Source: Rhodoferax aquaticus
GTDB lineage: Bacteria; Pseudomonadota; Gammaproteobacteria; Burkholderiales; Burkholderiaceae_C
Length of the DNA stretch: 64,000 nucleotides
Reading direction: 5' to 3'
NCBI RefSeq assembly: GCF_006974105.1
Contig: NZ_CP036282.1
Span: 1,798,001 to 1,862,000, forward strand
Shown here: piece after piece, positions 27,747-36,082 of the stretch
Position numbering within the stretch: the first letter of the stretch is position 1
Layout of the letters: each line of letters opens with the position of its first letter
The notes under the pieces: generated by a model
Databases searched by the model: none
Seen by the model: the letters and a program-made list of their open reading frames with translations, nothing else
What the model was told of the DNA's origin: nothing
Position numbers and translations under genes: made by a program

Positions 27747-28052
27747 TTGTCTACGGGAGTTGGTACGAATTTGCTGCTGCTGACAGCGCGTGTTGAAGAG
27801 CGAGACGCACTGAGATACACGCCAGCTGGCATTCCCGCCCTTAGTTTGCGACTCGATCATGAGTCACAAGCCCAAGAGCTTGGGGAGCCAAGGCAAGTAA
27901 AGGCATCTATCAAGGCTATTGCTTTTGGATCGCTGGCAGAAAGACTTGGGCAACAAGCTTTAGGCAGTGAATGGAAGTTCAGTGGCTTTGTTGCTAACCC
28001 TCGAAATGGCAAGCACGTTGTGTTTCACATTCAAGAATTCAGTCCCATTTAG
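27747..28052 (+). CDS. priB: Primosomal replication protein N
   Basis: Single-stranded-DNA-binding OB-fold protein of the replication-restart primosome, up to 101 residues. NLLLLTARVEERDALRYTPAGIPALSLRL parallels the start of E. coli PriB, and WKFSGFVANPRNGKHVVFHIQ parallels its end. No ATG is available: the frame opens with TTG at 27747, and another TTG at 27771 has a GGGAG upstream. Homology favours a start between these two. Weak initiation would keep PriB below the ribosomal proteins of the operon. Confidence 0.9.
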   Translation: MSTGVGTNLLLLTARVEERDALRYTPAGIPALSLRLDHESQAQELGEPRQVKASIKAIAFGSLAERLGQQALGSEWKFSGFVANPRNGKHVVFHIQEFSPI

Positions 28053-28067
28053 TTTAAGGAGGCCCTC

Positions 28068-28349
28068 ATGGCCACATTTAAAAAATTCAACAAAGACAAG
28101 CGCCCAAAGCGCCCAGCGCAAAATCTGTTGTTCAAGCGCAAGCGTTTCTGCCGCTTCACCGTGACCGGTGTGGAAGAGATCGACTACAAAGACATCGACA
28201 CATTGCGTGACTTCATCGCTGAAAACGGCAAGATCATTCCTGCGCGTTTGACCGGCACACGCGCAATTTTCCAGCGCCAATTGAACACCGCTATCAAGCG
28301 CGCTCGCTTCTTGGCGATGTTGCCTTACAGCGACCAGCACAAGATCTAA
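28068..28349 (+). CDS. rpsR: 30S ribosomal protein S18
   Basis: The 93-residue basic protein has the S18 core [26 protein letters not shown] followed by [19 protein letters not shown]. It pairs with S6 in the small subunit. TAAGGAGG lies upstream of the ATG. The N-terminal basic extension ([11 protein letters not shown]) is usual in betaproteobacteria. Confidence 0.98.
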   Translation: MATFKKFNKDKRPKRPAQNLLFKRKRFCRFTVTGVEEIDYKDIDTLRDFIAENGKIIPARLTGTRAIFQRQLNTAIKRARFLAMLPYSDQHKI

Positions 28350-28361
28350 GGAGTAACAACC

Positions 28362-28814
28362 ATGCAAATTATTCTGCTCGAAAAGGTTGTGAACCTTGGC
28401 GACCTCGGTGAAATCGTTCGTGTTAAAGACGGTTACGCCCGCAACTTTTTGATCCCTTACGGCCGTGCACGTCGTGCAACTGAAGCTGCTAAGGCAGCTT
28501 TTGAAGCCAAGCGTGCTGAGTTGGAAAAAGCTGCAGCGGTTAAGCTGGCCGAAGCACAAGCTCAAGGCGCTAAGCTGGGCGGTACAACCATCAAGTTGAC
28601 GCAAAAGGCTGGCGTGGATGGTCGTTTGTTCGGTTCCGTGACCAATGCTGACGTCGCTGAAGAACTGACAAAGACAGGCTACAAAGTGGCTAAGTCCCAA
28701 GTTCGTATGCCTAATGGCGCTATTAAAGTGACTGGCGACAGCACTGTGAGCGTTTCTTTGCATACTGATGTGGTGGTCGAAATCACTGTATCTGTTTACG
28801 GCGAAACTGCTTAA
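28362..28814 (+). CDS. rplI: 50S ribosomal protein L9
   Basis: The 150-residue protein begins [19 protein letters not shown] with [16 protein letters not shown], the L9 N-domain. A long connecting helix and a C-domain with [15 protein letters not shown] follow. It binds 23S rRNA and limits frameshifting. It is the last gene of the operon before a strong terminator at 28863. Confidence 0.98.
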   Translation: MQIILLEKVVNLGDLGEIVRVKDGYARNFLIPYGRARRATEAAKAAFEAKRAELEKAAAVKLAEAQAQGAKLGGTTIKLTQKAGVDGRLFGSVTNADVAEELTKTGYKVAKSQVRMPNGAIKVTGDSTVSVSLHTDVVVEITVSVYGETA

Positions 28815-28862
28815 TTCATCGTGTTTCAGTGAGGCTGGTGTGAGAACGCCAGTCTTGATTTG

Positions 28863-28910
28863 AAATACAAAAGCCGCTTAGGTCTAGGCCCAAGCGGCTT
28901 TTGTATTTTT
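28863..28910 (+). terminator. Rho-independent terminator after rplI
   Basis: A perfect 17-bp stem (28863-28879 with 28892-28908) around a 12-nt loop. The core is AAAAGCCGCTT / AAGCGGCTTTT, followed by a T run. It ends the S6-L9 operon. The long A/T-flanked stem could also work in the reverse direction. Confidence 0.85.
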
Positions 28911-28940
28911 GGCGTGGGCTTATACCGCGAACTGCACAGC

Positions 28941-28949
28941 TTACCCACA
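28941..28949 (+). promoter_or_regulatory. DnaA-box-like site upstream of dnaB
   Basis: TTACCCACA differs from the DnaA consensus TTATCCACA at one base. It is preceded by TGCACAGC, and a looser TTGTCCCCA lies about 20 bp further on. It sits 95 bp before the dnaB start and could couple dnaB expression to DnaA. Confidence 0.35.
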
Positions 28950-29035
28950 GTTTGATGGAAAGTTGTCCCCAGGCTCGTCGTTTCACTGACCCAAGCAAAG
29001 TGCCTAGCGGTATTCATTTGTTCCAAGGAAAACGT

Positions 29036-30439
29036 ATGACCGACGATCTCTCGCTACCCGCTGACTTCGGCCAAGACAGGCAGATCGCACAGCTGCGCAT
29101 ACCCCCGCACTCCATCGAGGGCGAGTCCAGCGTATTAGGCGGACTGTTGCTGGACAATTCAGCCTGGGACAGGGTTGGAGATCTCCTGAATGACGATGAT
29201 TTCTACCGCTACGAGCACAAGCTGATTTATTCAGGTATCAAAATCTTGGTGAACGCGGGAAAACCCGCCGATGTGATTACCGTGTTTGAGCACATGCAAA
29301 GCCAAGGCAAGGCTGAGGATGTGGGGGGCTTGGCTTATCTCAATGCGTTGGCGCAGTATGTGCCTAGTGCGAGCAATATTCGCCGCTACGCTGAAATCGT
29401 GCGTGACCGTTCTTTGTTGCGCAAGTTGGTCAGTGCCAGTGATGAGATCGCCACTAATGCATTCAACCCCAAGGGTCGGCCCGTGTCAGACATTGTCGAC
29501 GAGTCAGAACGTAAGATCTTCGAAATTGGTGAACAAGGTAAGCGCAACAGCCAAGGCTTTCAGGGCTTGGATACGCTGGTGGTTGATTTGTTGGACCGAG
29601 TCCAAGAGATGGCGGACAACCCCAACGATGTGACCGGCGTGCCGACCGGTTTCTATGACTTTGACCGCATGACGGCTGGCCTGCAGGCCGGTGACCTGAT
29701 CGTATTGGCCGCTCGCCCTTCTATGGGAAAAACCGCTTTGGCGATCAATATTGCGGAGCACGTGGCATTGAATGAAGGCTTGCCTGTGGCGATTTTCTCG
29801 ATGGAGATGGGGGCCGCGCAGTTGGCAGTGCGTATTGTGGGTTCCATTGGCCGTATTGACCAAGGCCATTTGCGTACGGGCAAGTTGTCGGACGAAGAAT
29901 GGCCACGTCTGTCAGAAGCCATTGAGCGTTTGCGTGTGATTTCTTTGCATATCGACGAAAGTGCGGGCTTAACTTCGAGTGAGCTGCGTGCCAACGCACG
30001 TCGCCTTGCGCGGCAGTGCGGGAAGTTGGGGTTGATCGTGGTCGACTACCTGCAACTGATGAGCGGCACCGGAGGCGATGGAGAGAATCGCGCGACCGAA
30101 CTGGGCGAAATTTCCCGGGGATTGAAGATGCTGGCCCGTGAGTTGCAGTGTCCCGTTATCGCCCTGTCGCAGTTAAACCGAAGCGTGGAGCAACGCCCCG
30201 ATAAACGCCCCATGATGAGCGACTTGCGTGAGTCGGGCGCTATCGAGCAGGATGCGGACATCATCATGTTCATTTACCGGGACGAGTACTACACCAAGGA
30301 CCAGTGCAAGGAACCAGGTGTCGCAGAGGTCATTATTGCCAAGCAGCGTAACGGCCCAACGGGCACCGTCAAACTGGCTTTCATGCGCCAATTTACCAAG
30401 TTCGAAAACTTGGCCAGTGGCGGTGGTGGTGACTACTAA
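29036..30439 (+). CDS. dnaB: Replicative DNA helicase DnaB
   Basis: The 467-residue hexameric 5'-3' helicase has an N-terminal collar (PPHSIEGESSVLGGLLLDN), a linker helix and a RecA-like domain with Walker A ARPSMGKTALAINIAEH. Further motifs are IFSMEMGAAQLAVRI, Walker B LIVVDYLQLM and the arginine-finger region QRNGPTGTVKLAF. No intein interrupts it. ATG 29036 has AAGGA 7 nt upstream. The frame is open further upstream through the terminator and is not coding there. Confidence 0.97.
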   Translation: MTDDLSLPADFGQDRQIAQLRIPPHSIEGESSVLGGLLLDNSAWDRVGDLLNDDDFYRYEHKLIYSGIKILVNAGKPADVITVFEHMQSQGKAEDVGGLAYLNALAQYVPSASNIRRYAEIVRDRSLLRKLVSASDEIATNAFNPKGRPVSDIVDESERKIFEIGEQGKRNSQGFQGLDTLVVDLLDRVQEMADNPNDVTGVPTGFYDFDRMTAGLQAGDLIVLAARPSMGKTALAINIAEHVALNEGLPVAIFSMEMGAAQLAVRIVGSIGRIDQGHLRTGKLSDEEWPRLSEAIERLRVISLHIDESAGLTSSELRANARRLARQCGKLGLIVVDYLQLMSGTGGDGENRATELGEISRGLKMLARELQCPVIALSQLNRSVEQRPDKRPMMSDLRESGAIEQDADIIMFIYRDEYYTKDQCKEPGVAEVIIAKQRNGPTGTVKLAFMRQFTKFENLASGGGGDY

Positions 30440-30442
30440 AAA

Positions 30443-30486
30443 GTGCCGCTAACGCAAGTGTATGTTGCGTTAGCAGCTACTTTTTT
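30443..30486. terminator. Bidirectional terminator between dnaB and phoH
   Basis: The perfect 10-bp stem GCTAACGCAA / TTGCGTTAGC (30448-30457 and 30465-30474) has a 7-nt loop. There is a T run on the right (TTTTTTT) and an A run on the left. It can therefore end transcription of the convergent dnaB and phoH genes. Confidence 0.8.
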
Positions 30487-32177
30487 TATAGCACTTCGCT
30501 GGCAAAATCCGCCAGGCGAGAACGTTCGCCGCGTGCCAAAGTAATGTGGCCGCCATGTGGCCACCCTTTAAAGCGATCCACTGCGTAGGTGAGTCCCGAA
30601 GATCCCTCGGTGAGGTAGGGGGTGTCGATCTGTGCCAAGTTGCCCATGCAAATAATCTTGGTTCCAGGGCCTGCGCGCGTGATAAGTGTCTTCATTTGCT
30701 TAGGCGTCAAGTTTTGCGCCTCGTCAATGATCACGTATTTGTTCAAGAAGGTGCGACCGCGCATGAAGTTCATGCTCTTGATCTTGATCCGGCTGCGGAT
30801 CAGTTCATTGGTGGCAGCGCGGCCCCATTCGCCTGCACTGGTATCCGTTTTCCCAAGTACTTCAAGGTTGTCGTCTAAAGCGCCCATCCAAGGGCCCATT
30901 TTCTCTTCCTCAGTTCCAGGAAGGAAGCCTATGTCTTCACCCACACTGACCGTCGCGCGGGTCACAATGATTTCGGTATAGCGTCTATCGTCCAGCACCT
31001 GTGTGAGACCCGACGCCAATGCCAGCAATGTTTTACCAGTGCCTGCGGTTCCCGAGAGTGTGACAAAGTCGACTTCTGGGTCCATCAGCAAGTTCATCGC
31101 AAAGTTCTGCTCACGGTTGCGAGTCGTGACGCCCCAAACCGCATTCTTTAGGTGGGTGAAGTCGCGCAAGGTTTTGAGAACTGCGGTGGAGCCGCGTATT
31201 TCTGTAACACGGGCGTATAGGCTAGGCTCACCCGGAGTTTCAAAATAGACAAACTGGTTGATCATCAGGCTGGGGACCAAGGGGCCAGTGATTTTGTAGA
31301 AGGTGTTTTGGCCCTGTTGCCAACTCTCAATCGACTGGCCATGGGTGTTCCAAAAATCAGCAGGCAAGGCCAAGGCCCCAGCGTAGAGCAAATCTCCGTC
31401 TTCCAGTGTTTTGTCGTTTTGGTAGTCTTCTGCCGCTAAACCTAAAGCACGCGCTTTGACGCGCATATTGATGTCTTTGGACACCAAGACGACCTCACGG
31501 GGGGCAAATTTGGCTCTGAGTGCTTCTACTACCCCCAATATCTGGTTGTCAGCCTTGCCCTGTGGCAGGCTGGTTGGCAGCTTATAGTCCAGAGGCTGCG
31601 TCTGGAATAAAAGCTTGCCACGGGCATCTTTGTGGCCAGTGCTGTTGAGGACAAATCCGGCCGTGATGTCAGCGCCAGGGGTTCCCGCCAACGCATCCAG
31701 CGTTCGACTGGTTTGGCGCGCGTTTCGTGCCACCTCTGTCATGCCTTTCTTGTGGCCGTCTAGTTCCTCCAAAACAATCATTGGCAGGTAGATGTCATGC
31801 TCTTCAAAGCGGAATAGACACATCGGGTCATGCATGAGTACATTGGTGTCCAGTACAAAGAGCTTTGTGGGCCCATTGCGCTTGGTCTTTTTGCTACTCA
31901 CCCCAGCGACAGGAGAGGGTGCCTTGTAAGGCGTTGTTAGGATTTTTGCATCCGCAGGCACTTTTTGCGTTGGGGCCTCCACTGCTTGGCGTTGCACCGT
32001 CGGCGTCTTGCGTGCCGGAGTCCCTGTGCCAACTGTCTGTGGGTGTTGGGCGATTGAAGAACTGTCGGCAAGTGCAGGCCTCTTCGCGGGGCGGGTACTC
32101 TTCTTTGCGACTTTCTCTTCAAAGGCTTTTGCGGGGAGTTGATCGGCGCGTTTGGTCGGAGCAGTAGGCAAGGGCAT
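30486..32177 (-). CDS. phoH: PhoH-family protein with N-terminal PIN domain
   Basis: A 563-residue protein. Residues 1-105 are a basic, proline-rich low-complexity tail. A PIN nuclease-like domain (FVLDTNVLMHDP, LEELDGHKKG, VLVSKDINMRVKA) is followed by a PhoH ATPase with P-loop LSGTAGTGKTLLALA and Walker B VIIDEAQNLTPKQMKTLITRAG. PhoH2-type PIN-ATPase fusions act as RNA helicase/RNases in other bacteria; here that role is inferred from family. It is convergent with dnaB. Confidence 0.92.
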   Translation of the reverse strand: MPLPTAPTKRADQLPAKAFEEKVAKKSTRPAKRPALADSSSIAQHPQTVGTGTPARKTPTVQRQAVEAPTQKVPADAKILTTPYKAPSPVAGVSSKKTKRNGPTKLFVLDTNVLMHDPMCLFRFEEHDIYLPMIVLEELDGHKKGMTEVARNARQTSRTLDALAGTPGADITAGFVLNSTGHKDARGKLLFQTQPLDYKLPTSLPQGKADNQILGVVEALRAKFAPREVVLVSKDINMRVKARALGLAAEDYQNDKTLEDGDLLYAGALALPADFWNTHGQSIESWQQGQNTFYKITGPLVPSLMINQFVYFETPGEPSLYARVTEIRGSTAVLKTLRDFTHLKNAVWGVTTRNREQNFAMNLLMDPEVDFVTLSGTAGTGKTLLALASGLTQVLDDRRYTEIIVTRATVSVGEDIGFLPGTEEEKMGPWMGALDDNLEVLGKTDTSAGEWGRAATNELIRSRIKIKSMNFMRGRTFLNKYVIIDEAQNLTPKQMKTLITRAGPGTKIICMGNLAQIDTPYLTEGSSGLTYAVDRFKGWPHGGHITLARGERSRLADFASEVL

Positions 32178-32225
32178 TGATAGAGGCTCGTAGAAAGATT
32201 ATGGGAGGAATCTAATTTCAAAAGC

Positions 32226-32256
32226 AAAAAAGCCGCCTTGAACCAAGGCGGCTTTG
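32226..32256 (-). terminator. Rho-independent terminator after bcp
   Basis: The perfect 12-bp stem AAAGCCGCCTTG / CAAGGCGGCTTT (32229-32240 with 32244-32255) has a 3-nt loop. On the minus strand it is followed by a T run, so it ends the bcp transcript about 100 bp after the gene and before phoH. Confidence 0.8.
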
Positions 32257-32353
32257 TGTGGGAACGCGGTTGCGTATTTAACCTGCATGTAGCCCATTAT
32301 GCATGAGCTTTTGTGACAGCTGGCGCTGTGCCGACTGCCATTGCAGTGGCGCT

Positions 32354-32830
32354 TTAGGCCGCTTTTTTGAGCCCCTTAACGGCCGTGAGTACGTCGTCTA
32401 CGTGACCAGGGACTTTGAGTCCGCGCCACTCTTCTTTCAAGACGCCATCGGCGCCAATCAAGAACGTACTGCGTTCAATACCTTTGACCTTTTTGCCGTA
32501 CATGATCTTGTTCTTTACAACACCAAACATGTGACACATTTTTTCTTCAGTGTCCGCAATCAACTCAAACGGGAGTTCGAGCTTGGCTTTGAACTCGTCG
32601 TGAGACTTCATGTTGTCACGAGAGACACCGTACACAGTGGCCCCAGCTTTGACAAAATCTTTGTAACGATCCCGGAACTGCATAGCCTCCGTGGTGCAGC
32701 CGGGCGTGTTATCTTTTGGATAAAAATACAAAACCATGACTTTTCCGGCATGATTGGTATTGCTTACTTTGACGCCATTGGTGGCGTTTGCTTCGAATTC
32801 GGGAAGAGGCTTGTTGACAACGATCGCCAT
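32354..32830 (-). CDS. bcp: Thioredoxin-dependent peroxiredoxin Bcp/PrxQ
   Basis: The 158-residue thioredoxin-fold protein has VLYFYPKDNTPGCTTEAMQFRD with the peroxidatic cysteine at about residue 45. The PrxQ resolving cysteine five residues later is absent (alanine/methionine), so it is probably a 1-Cys type. A later cysteine occurs in KMCHMFG. It reduces organic hydroperoxides. It is a single gene between phoH and the Mth938-like gene. Confidence 0.93.
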   Translation of the reverse strand: MAIVVNKPLPEFEANATNGVKVSNTNHAGKVMVLYFYPKDNTPGCTTEAMQFRDRYKDFVKAGATVYGVSRDNMKSHDEFKAKLELPFELIADTEEKMCHMFGVVKNKIMYGKKVKGIERSTFLIGADGVLKEEWRGLKVPGHVDDVLTAVKGLKKAA

Positions 32831-32968
32831 AGGGTGTTTCAGTCTCGTGTGCTGGATGTGTCAATCTAAGAGGAGGGTATTGATAAGTGACAGATATCAA
32901 CCACCCTCGACAACAACCCGTGATTTTACTCTGAAAACGACCAAGCCCATTCTTGGGGTTAGCCCGAT

Positions 32969-33334
32969 TCACAAAAGCAGGGCAGCAACCACCTTTCGCC
33001 CTTCACTCGCTAAAAAGTTATAGGTCCTGCACGCTGCCTGTGTGTCCATCGTTTCTACACCAATGCGCTTGGCGTACAAAGCCTGCAGCCAAACAGGGCG
33101 GGCAAACCTGATGGTTGCGCCGCTCCCAAACAGAATCATCTCGGCATCCATCATCGCCAGCTGTTCAAAATGGTGTGGGGTCAGTGCGTCAAAGCTGTTG
33201 CAGTCCCATGCTTGGCAACCAGTGGCAGCACTGATGATGATGCTGGAGTGGTACTGCTCACCGTTCACAGCCACCCACCCTGACCCATAGGCAGTAATTG
33301 ATGGGCCTTGAATGGCATCGGGCTGGAGTTTCAT
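32969..33334 (-). CDS. Mth938-like (DUF498) domain protein
   Basis: A 121-residue protein beginning MKLQPDAIQGPSITAYGSG, with the family pattern ILFGSGATIRFARP and TYNFLASEGRKVVAALLL. Mth938-like proteins are small alpha/beta folds; the human relative is NDUFAF3/AAMDC-like, and bacterial roles are unassigned. The start at 33334 matches the family; a 20-residue longer frame is open. It is divergent from alaA with an 80-100 bp gap. Confidence 0.88.
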   Translation of the reverse strand: MKLQPDAIQGPSITAYGSGWVAVNGEQYHSSIIISAATGCQAWDCNSFDALTPHHFEQLAMMDAEMILFGSGATIRFARPVWLQALYAKRIGVETMDTQAACRTYNFLASEGRKVVAALLL

Positions 33335-33435
33335 GGTGCGGGGCTTTGCTGTTGGGTGTTGCACCGCACTAGAAGCGCGCGGAACTGTGGTCAAATTATA
33401 GGTTTCACCCTGTCATGCTGACTCTCGGAGGGACT

Positions 33436-34659
33436 TTGAGAACCATTCAGAAATCTGCCAAGCTGGCCAATGTGCTGTACGACGTGCGTGGGCCGATTGT
33501 GGACGCCGCCCGCAAGATGGAAGATGAGGGCCAGAAAATCATCAAGCTCAACATTGGCAACCTAGCGCCGTTCGGCTTTGATGCTCCCGAGGAAATTCAG
33601 CAGGACATGATTCGCAACCTGCCCAATTCGGCAGGTTATAGCGACAGCAAAGGTATTTTCTCTGCCCGCAAGGCGGTCATGCACTACACACAGCAGCAGG
33701 GCATCAAGGGCGTTACGCTAGATGACATTTATCTAGGCAACGGTGCCAGTGAGCTCATTGTGATGGCCGCCAATGCCCTGCTGGACAACGGCGACGAGTT
33801 GCTAGTGCCTTCGCCGGACTATCCCTTGTGGACGGCGGCCACCAGTCTGTCGGGTGGAACGCCTGTGCATTACCACTGCGACGAGGGCAACGGTTGGCAG
33901 CCCGACTTGGCCGATATTCGTGCCAAGATCACGCCCAAGACCAAGGGCATTGTGGTCATCAACCCCAACAACCCGACGGGTGTGTTGTATACGACTGAAG
34001 TACTCAAGGGCATCATTGACCTCGCTCGTGAGTTCGAACTGGTGATCCTTGCTGACGAGGTGTACGACAAGGTGTTGTACGAAGACGTGAAGCACACGGC
34101 GATGGCCAGCCTGTCGAGCGATGTGCTCACGCTTACCTTCAATTCATTGTCCAAAGCTTATCGCTCCTGCGGCTACCGTGCAGGGTGGATGGTGCTCTCT
34201 GGCCCCAAGCACATTGCCACGGACTTTATTGAAGGCCTGAACATGCTGGCCAACCTGAAGCTGGGCTCCAACGTACCTGGCCAATACGCAGTGCAGACGG
34301 CACTGGGGGGCTACCAAAGCATTCTCGACCTGACCCGCGAAGGCGGGCGCTTGCGCCGTCAGCGCGATCTGGCTTACGAACTGATTACCGCTATCCCCGG
34401 TGTGAGTTGCGTCAAGCCACAGGCCGCCTTGTACATGTTTCCGAAGCTGGACCCCAAGGTGTATCCCATTGAGGACGACCGCCAGTTCTTCTTGGAACTA
34501 CTGCGTGAAACGCGGGTGATGTTGGTGCAAGGCACGGGCTTTAACTGGCCCAATCCAGACCATTTCCGCATTGTGTTCTTGCCGCACGAAGATGATTTGC
34601 GCGAAGCGATTGGCCGCATTGCGAGCTTTTTGGAAAGCTATCGCAAGCGCTCTGCGTAA
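33436..34659 (+). CDS. alaA: Alanine-forming aminotransferase (AlaA-type)
   Basis: A 407-residue class I PLP aminotransferase. After the start, RTIQKSAKLANVLYDVRGP and LNIGNLAPFGFDAP match E. coli AlaA. NNPTG lies in the centre, with the PLP lysine in SLSKAYRSCGYRAGW and FRIVFLPHEDDL near the end. It makes alanine from pyruvate and glutamate. The TTG at 33436 has GGAG 5 nt upstream and fits the AlaA N-terminus; the ATG at 33415 adds 7 residues. It precedes hom and thrC. Confidence 0.93.
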   Translation: MRTIQKSAKLANVLYDVRGPIVDAARKMEDEGQKIIKLNIGNLAPFGFDAPEEIQQDMIRNLPNSAGYSDSKGIFSARKAVMHYTQQQGIKGVTLDDIYLGNGASELIVMAANALLDNGDELLVPSPDYPLWTAATSLSGGTPVHYHCDEGNGWQPDLADIRAKITPKTKGIVVINPNNPTGVLYTTEVLKGIIDLAREFELVILADEVYDKVLYEDVKHTAMASLSSDVLTLTFNSLSKAYRSCGYRAGWMVLSGPKHIATDFIEGLNMLANLKLGSNVPGQYAVQTALGGYQSILDLTREGGRLRRQRDLAYELITAIPGVSCVKPQAALYMFPKLDPKVYPIEDDRQFFLELLRETRVMLVQGTGFNWPNPDHFRIVFLPHEDDLREAIGRIASFLESYRKRSA

Positions 34660-34690
34660 GCCCTTATGTAATCGTTGTATTTGTTGATTT

Positions 34691-34730
34691 GCTATTTCTT
34701 TTTATAGCTGTCTGCGCAATATCCATAAGC
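34691..34730 (-). repeat. Dispersed intergenic repeat, copy 4 (inverted)
   Basis: Read on the minus strand it gives TTATGGATATTGCGCAGAC, then AGCTATAAAAAGAAATAGC. It sits in the 100-bp gap between alaA and hom, in the opposite orientation to copies 1-3. Confidence 0.6.
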
Positions 34731-34759
34731 ATGACAGCGACATTTGACCTCGAAAAATT

Positions 34760-36082
34760 ATGAAACCCATACAAGTTGGCCTGATGGGCTTTGGCACAGT
34801 TGGCACCGGCGTGTTCAATGTGCTGCAACGCAACCAAGCAGAAATCAAGCGTCGCGCTGGCCGTGGCATTGAAGTGAGCATGGTCTCGCGCCGCAATACG
34901 GCGCTGGCGCAAGAGGTGGTGGGCGACCGCGCGACCGTAGTGGCAGATGCCCGCGCCATCATCGCCAACCCCGACATTGACATCGTGGTCGAACTGATTG
35001 GTGGCTACGACCTCGCCAAAGAGCTGGTGTTAGAGGCTATTGCCGCGGGTAAACATGTGGTCACTGCCAATAAAGCGCTGTTGGCCGTGCATGGCACCGA
35101 AATTTTTGCCGCTGCGTCTGCTAAGGGTGTGATGGTAGCTTTTGAAGCTGCCGTGGCGGGTGGCATACCCATCATCAAGTCTTTGCGCGAAGGGCTGACC
35201 GCCAATCGCATCCAATGGATTGCCGGCATCATCAATGGCACCACCAACTTCATCTTGTCCGAAATGCGCGACAAGGGCTTGGACTTTGAGGTGGTGCTCA
35301 AAGAAGCGCAGCGCCTGGGTTACGCAGAAGCCGATCCCACCTTTGACATTGAAGGTGTAGACGCCGCGCACAAGCTCACCTTGATGTCGGCCATTGCATT
35401 TGGCGTGCCCGTGCAGTTTGACAAAGCGCACATCGAAGGGATTACCAAACTCAGCTCCGTCGACATCAAGTACGCGGAGCAACTGGGCTACCGCATCAAG
35501 CTCTTGGGCATAACCAAGCGCACACCGAAAGGCATTGAACTGCGTGTGCACCCCTGTTTGATTCCGGCCAAGCGCTTGATTGCCAATGTCGAGGGCGCAA
35601 TGAACGCCGTAGTCGTCAATGGCGATGCAGTGGGCACCACCCTGTACTACGGCAAGGGCGCGGGCTCTGAGCCCACCGGCAGCGCGGTGATTGCTGATTT
35701 GGTGGACATCACCCGCCTGCACACGGCAGATGCTGCCCAGCGCGTGCCGCATTTGGCGTTTCAACCTGATGCCATGAGCGACACCCCTGTATTGCCCATG
35801 GGCGATGTGGTGACCAGCTACTACCTGCGTTTGCGCGTGGCCGACGAGGCCGGCGTGCTCGCACGGGTCACTGGCATCTTGGCAGAAGCGGGCATCAGCA
35901 TTGACGCTGTGCTGCAGCGGGAGGCCGATGAGGTGGGCGGCGAAGGGTCTACCCAAACCGATCTCATCATCCTGACCCACGACTGCGCAGAAGCCAAAAT
36001 GGACGCTGCCATTGCCCAGATGCAAGCACTGCCCACGGTGCTGCAATCCATCACCCGTATTCGCAAGGAAGAGTTGGCCTGA
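34760..36082 (+). CDS. hom: Homoserine dehydrogenase
   Basis: The 440-residue enzyme reduces aspartate semialdehyde to homoserine. The NAD(P) motif GFGTVGTGV (10-18) is followed by TANKALLAVHG, the substrate segment GIINGTTNFILSEM with EADPTFDIEG, and a C-terminal ACT domain (YYLRLRVADEAGVLARVTGIL) that usually gives threonine feedback. Its TGA shares one base with the thrC ATG, so the two are co-translated. Confidence 0.97.
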   Translation: MKPIQVGLMGFGTVGTGVFNVLQRNQAEIKRRAGRGIEVSMVSRRNTALAQEVVGDRATVVADARAIIANPDIDIVVELIGGYDLAKELVLEAIAAGKHVVTANKALLAVHGTEIFAAASAKGVMVAFEAAVAGGIPIIKSLREGLTANRIQWIAGIINGTTNFILSEMRDKGLDFEVVLKEAQRLGYAEADPTFDIEGVDAAHKLTLMSAIAFGVPVQFDKAHIEGITKLSSVDIKYAEQLGYRIKLLGITKRTPKGIELRVHPCLIPAKRLIANVEGAMNAVVVNGDAVGTTLYYGKGAGSEPTGSAVIADLVDITRLHTADAAQRVPHLAFQPDAMSDTPVLPMGDVVTSYYLRLRVADEAGVLARVTGILAEAGISIDAVLQREADEVGGEGSTQTDLIILTHDCAEAKMDAAIAQMQALPTVLQSITRIRKEELA

